From NCBI GenBank assembly GCA_036939755.1, contig JALLAZ010001078.1:1-15736 (forward strand): DNA of 15,736 nt, given 5' to 3'. The position numbers were made by a program, and so were the translations under genes. Below, piece after piece: positions 15,400-15,736 of this stretch. The DNA is from Stephanodiscus triporus (lineage: Eukaryota; Bacillariophyta; Thalassiosirophyceae; Thalassiosirales; Thalassiosiraceae). Within the stretch, counting starts at the first letter, position 1. Each line of letters opens with the position of its first letter. The notes beneath the pieces were generated by a model that was not told the origin of the DNA, did no database searches, and was given only the letters and a program-made list of their open reading frames with translations.

Positions 15400-15736
15400 T
15401 CAGAGCGGCAGCAACGGCAGTGGGGATGGGGATGGCAATGGTGATGGTGACAGCGGCAAAGGGGACAGCAAGGGCGGCGGTGGCGGTGACGACAGCAATG
15501 GCAATTGTGACAGCGGCGGCGACGACGATGATGAAGACAACGGTGGCAACAGCGGCGGTGGGGGGCACAAACAACAATCAACTAAATACAGGGAGGAAAA
15601 TGTGGCGGCAAAGGTGAGACAGTGACGATGATGGCAACGGCAACGGTGGTGGCAGAGGTTGCAGCGATGGCCTCGGAGGCAGAGGCGGAGGTGGCTGTTC
15701 ATTGTGGCGGAGGGGGTGGTGTGGATGGGTCAGGGC
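15400..15736. repeat. GGN/GAY low-complexity tract running off the window end
   Basis: Degenerate GGC, GGT, GAC, GAT and AGC triplets fill the last 340 bp. One + frame is open from about 15353 to 15625 and reads Gly/Ser/Asp/Asn only (for example GDGDGNGDGDSGKGD), but it lacks an ATG and ends in TGA. It may be a piece of a disordered-protein exon or a simple repeat. I do not call a gene. Confidence 0.6.

Noticed and set aside
15400..15702. Minus-strand Ser/Pro/Leu-rich frame at the window end
   Set aside because: It is the complement of a simple GGN/GAY repeat and has no other support.

Overview
The window looks like nuclear DNA of a stramenopile alga, most probably a diatom. This is inferred, not proven. 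The reasons are short GT-AG introns of about 70-120 nt, a eukaryotic RNA-silencing RNA polymerase, a membrane-anchored papain-type protease, GC-rich low-complexity coding sequence, TTAGGG-like repeats and abundant transposon debris. The standard genetic code fits throughout.

Layout. 1-486: short tandem repeats and a CT-rich leader. 487-2013 (+): single-exon type II membrane protein of the histidine phosphatase superfamily. 2515-5164 (-): a six-exon C1A cysteine protease, assembled here from splice signals and family motifs. It ends in a transmembrane segment and a basic/acidic cytosolic tail. 5165-5502: divergent promoter region. 5503-8316 (+): eukaryotic-type RNA-dependent RNA polymerase with the DLDGD motif. 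Its N-terminus is built from two successive in-frame tandem duplications. 8375-9085 (-): decayed C-terminal piece of phosphoenolpyruvate carboxylase.

9379-14500 is a 5.1-kb DNA transposon, defined here by perfect 23-bp terminal inverted repeats flanked by TA on both sides. It carries a pogo/Fot1-like DDE transposase on the + strand. That reading frame is broken in two places, and each break lies between short direct repeats. The first is a 74-nt offset between imperfect repeats. The second is a 52-nt offset between perfect 8-bp repeats. Removing each offset would join the frames. The right part of the element holds a GC-rich, minus-strand, intron-containing candidate gene. It has a signal-peptide-like start and homopolymer frame breaks, and may be a captured passenger.

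14500-15736: more repeat DNA. It includes a possible MITE with an internal 40/41-bp tandem repeat and a telomere-like stretch, two overlapping 22-bp palindromes, a 40-residue basic ORF, and a GGN/GAY low-complexity tract running off the end.

The two intact left-hand membrane proteins both carry acidic dileucine motifs and could share an endosomal/vacuolar destination. The RNA polymerase would act in small-RNA silencing, for which transposons such as the one beside it are typical targets. Both links are inference.
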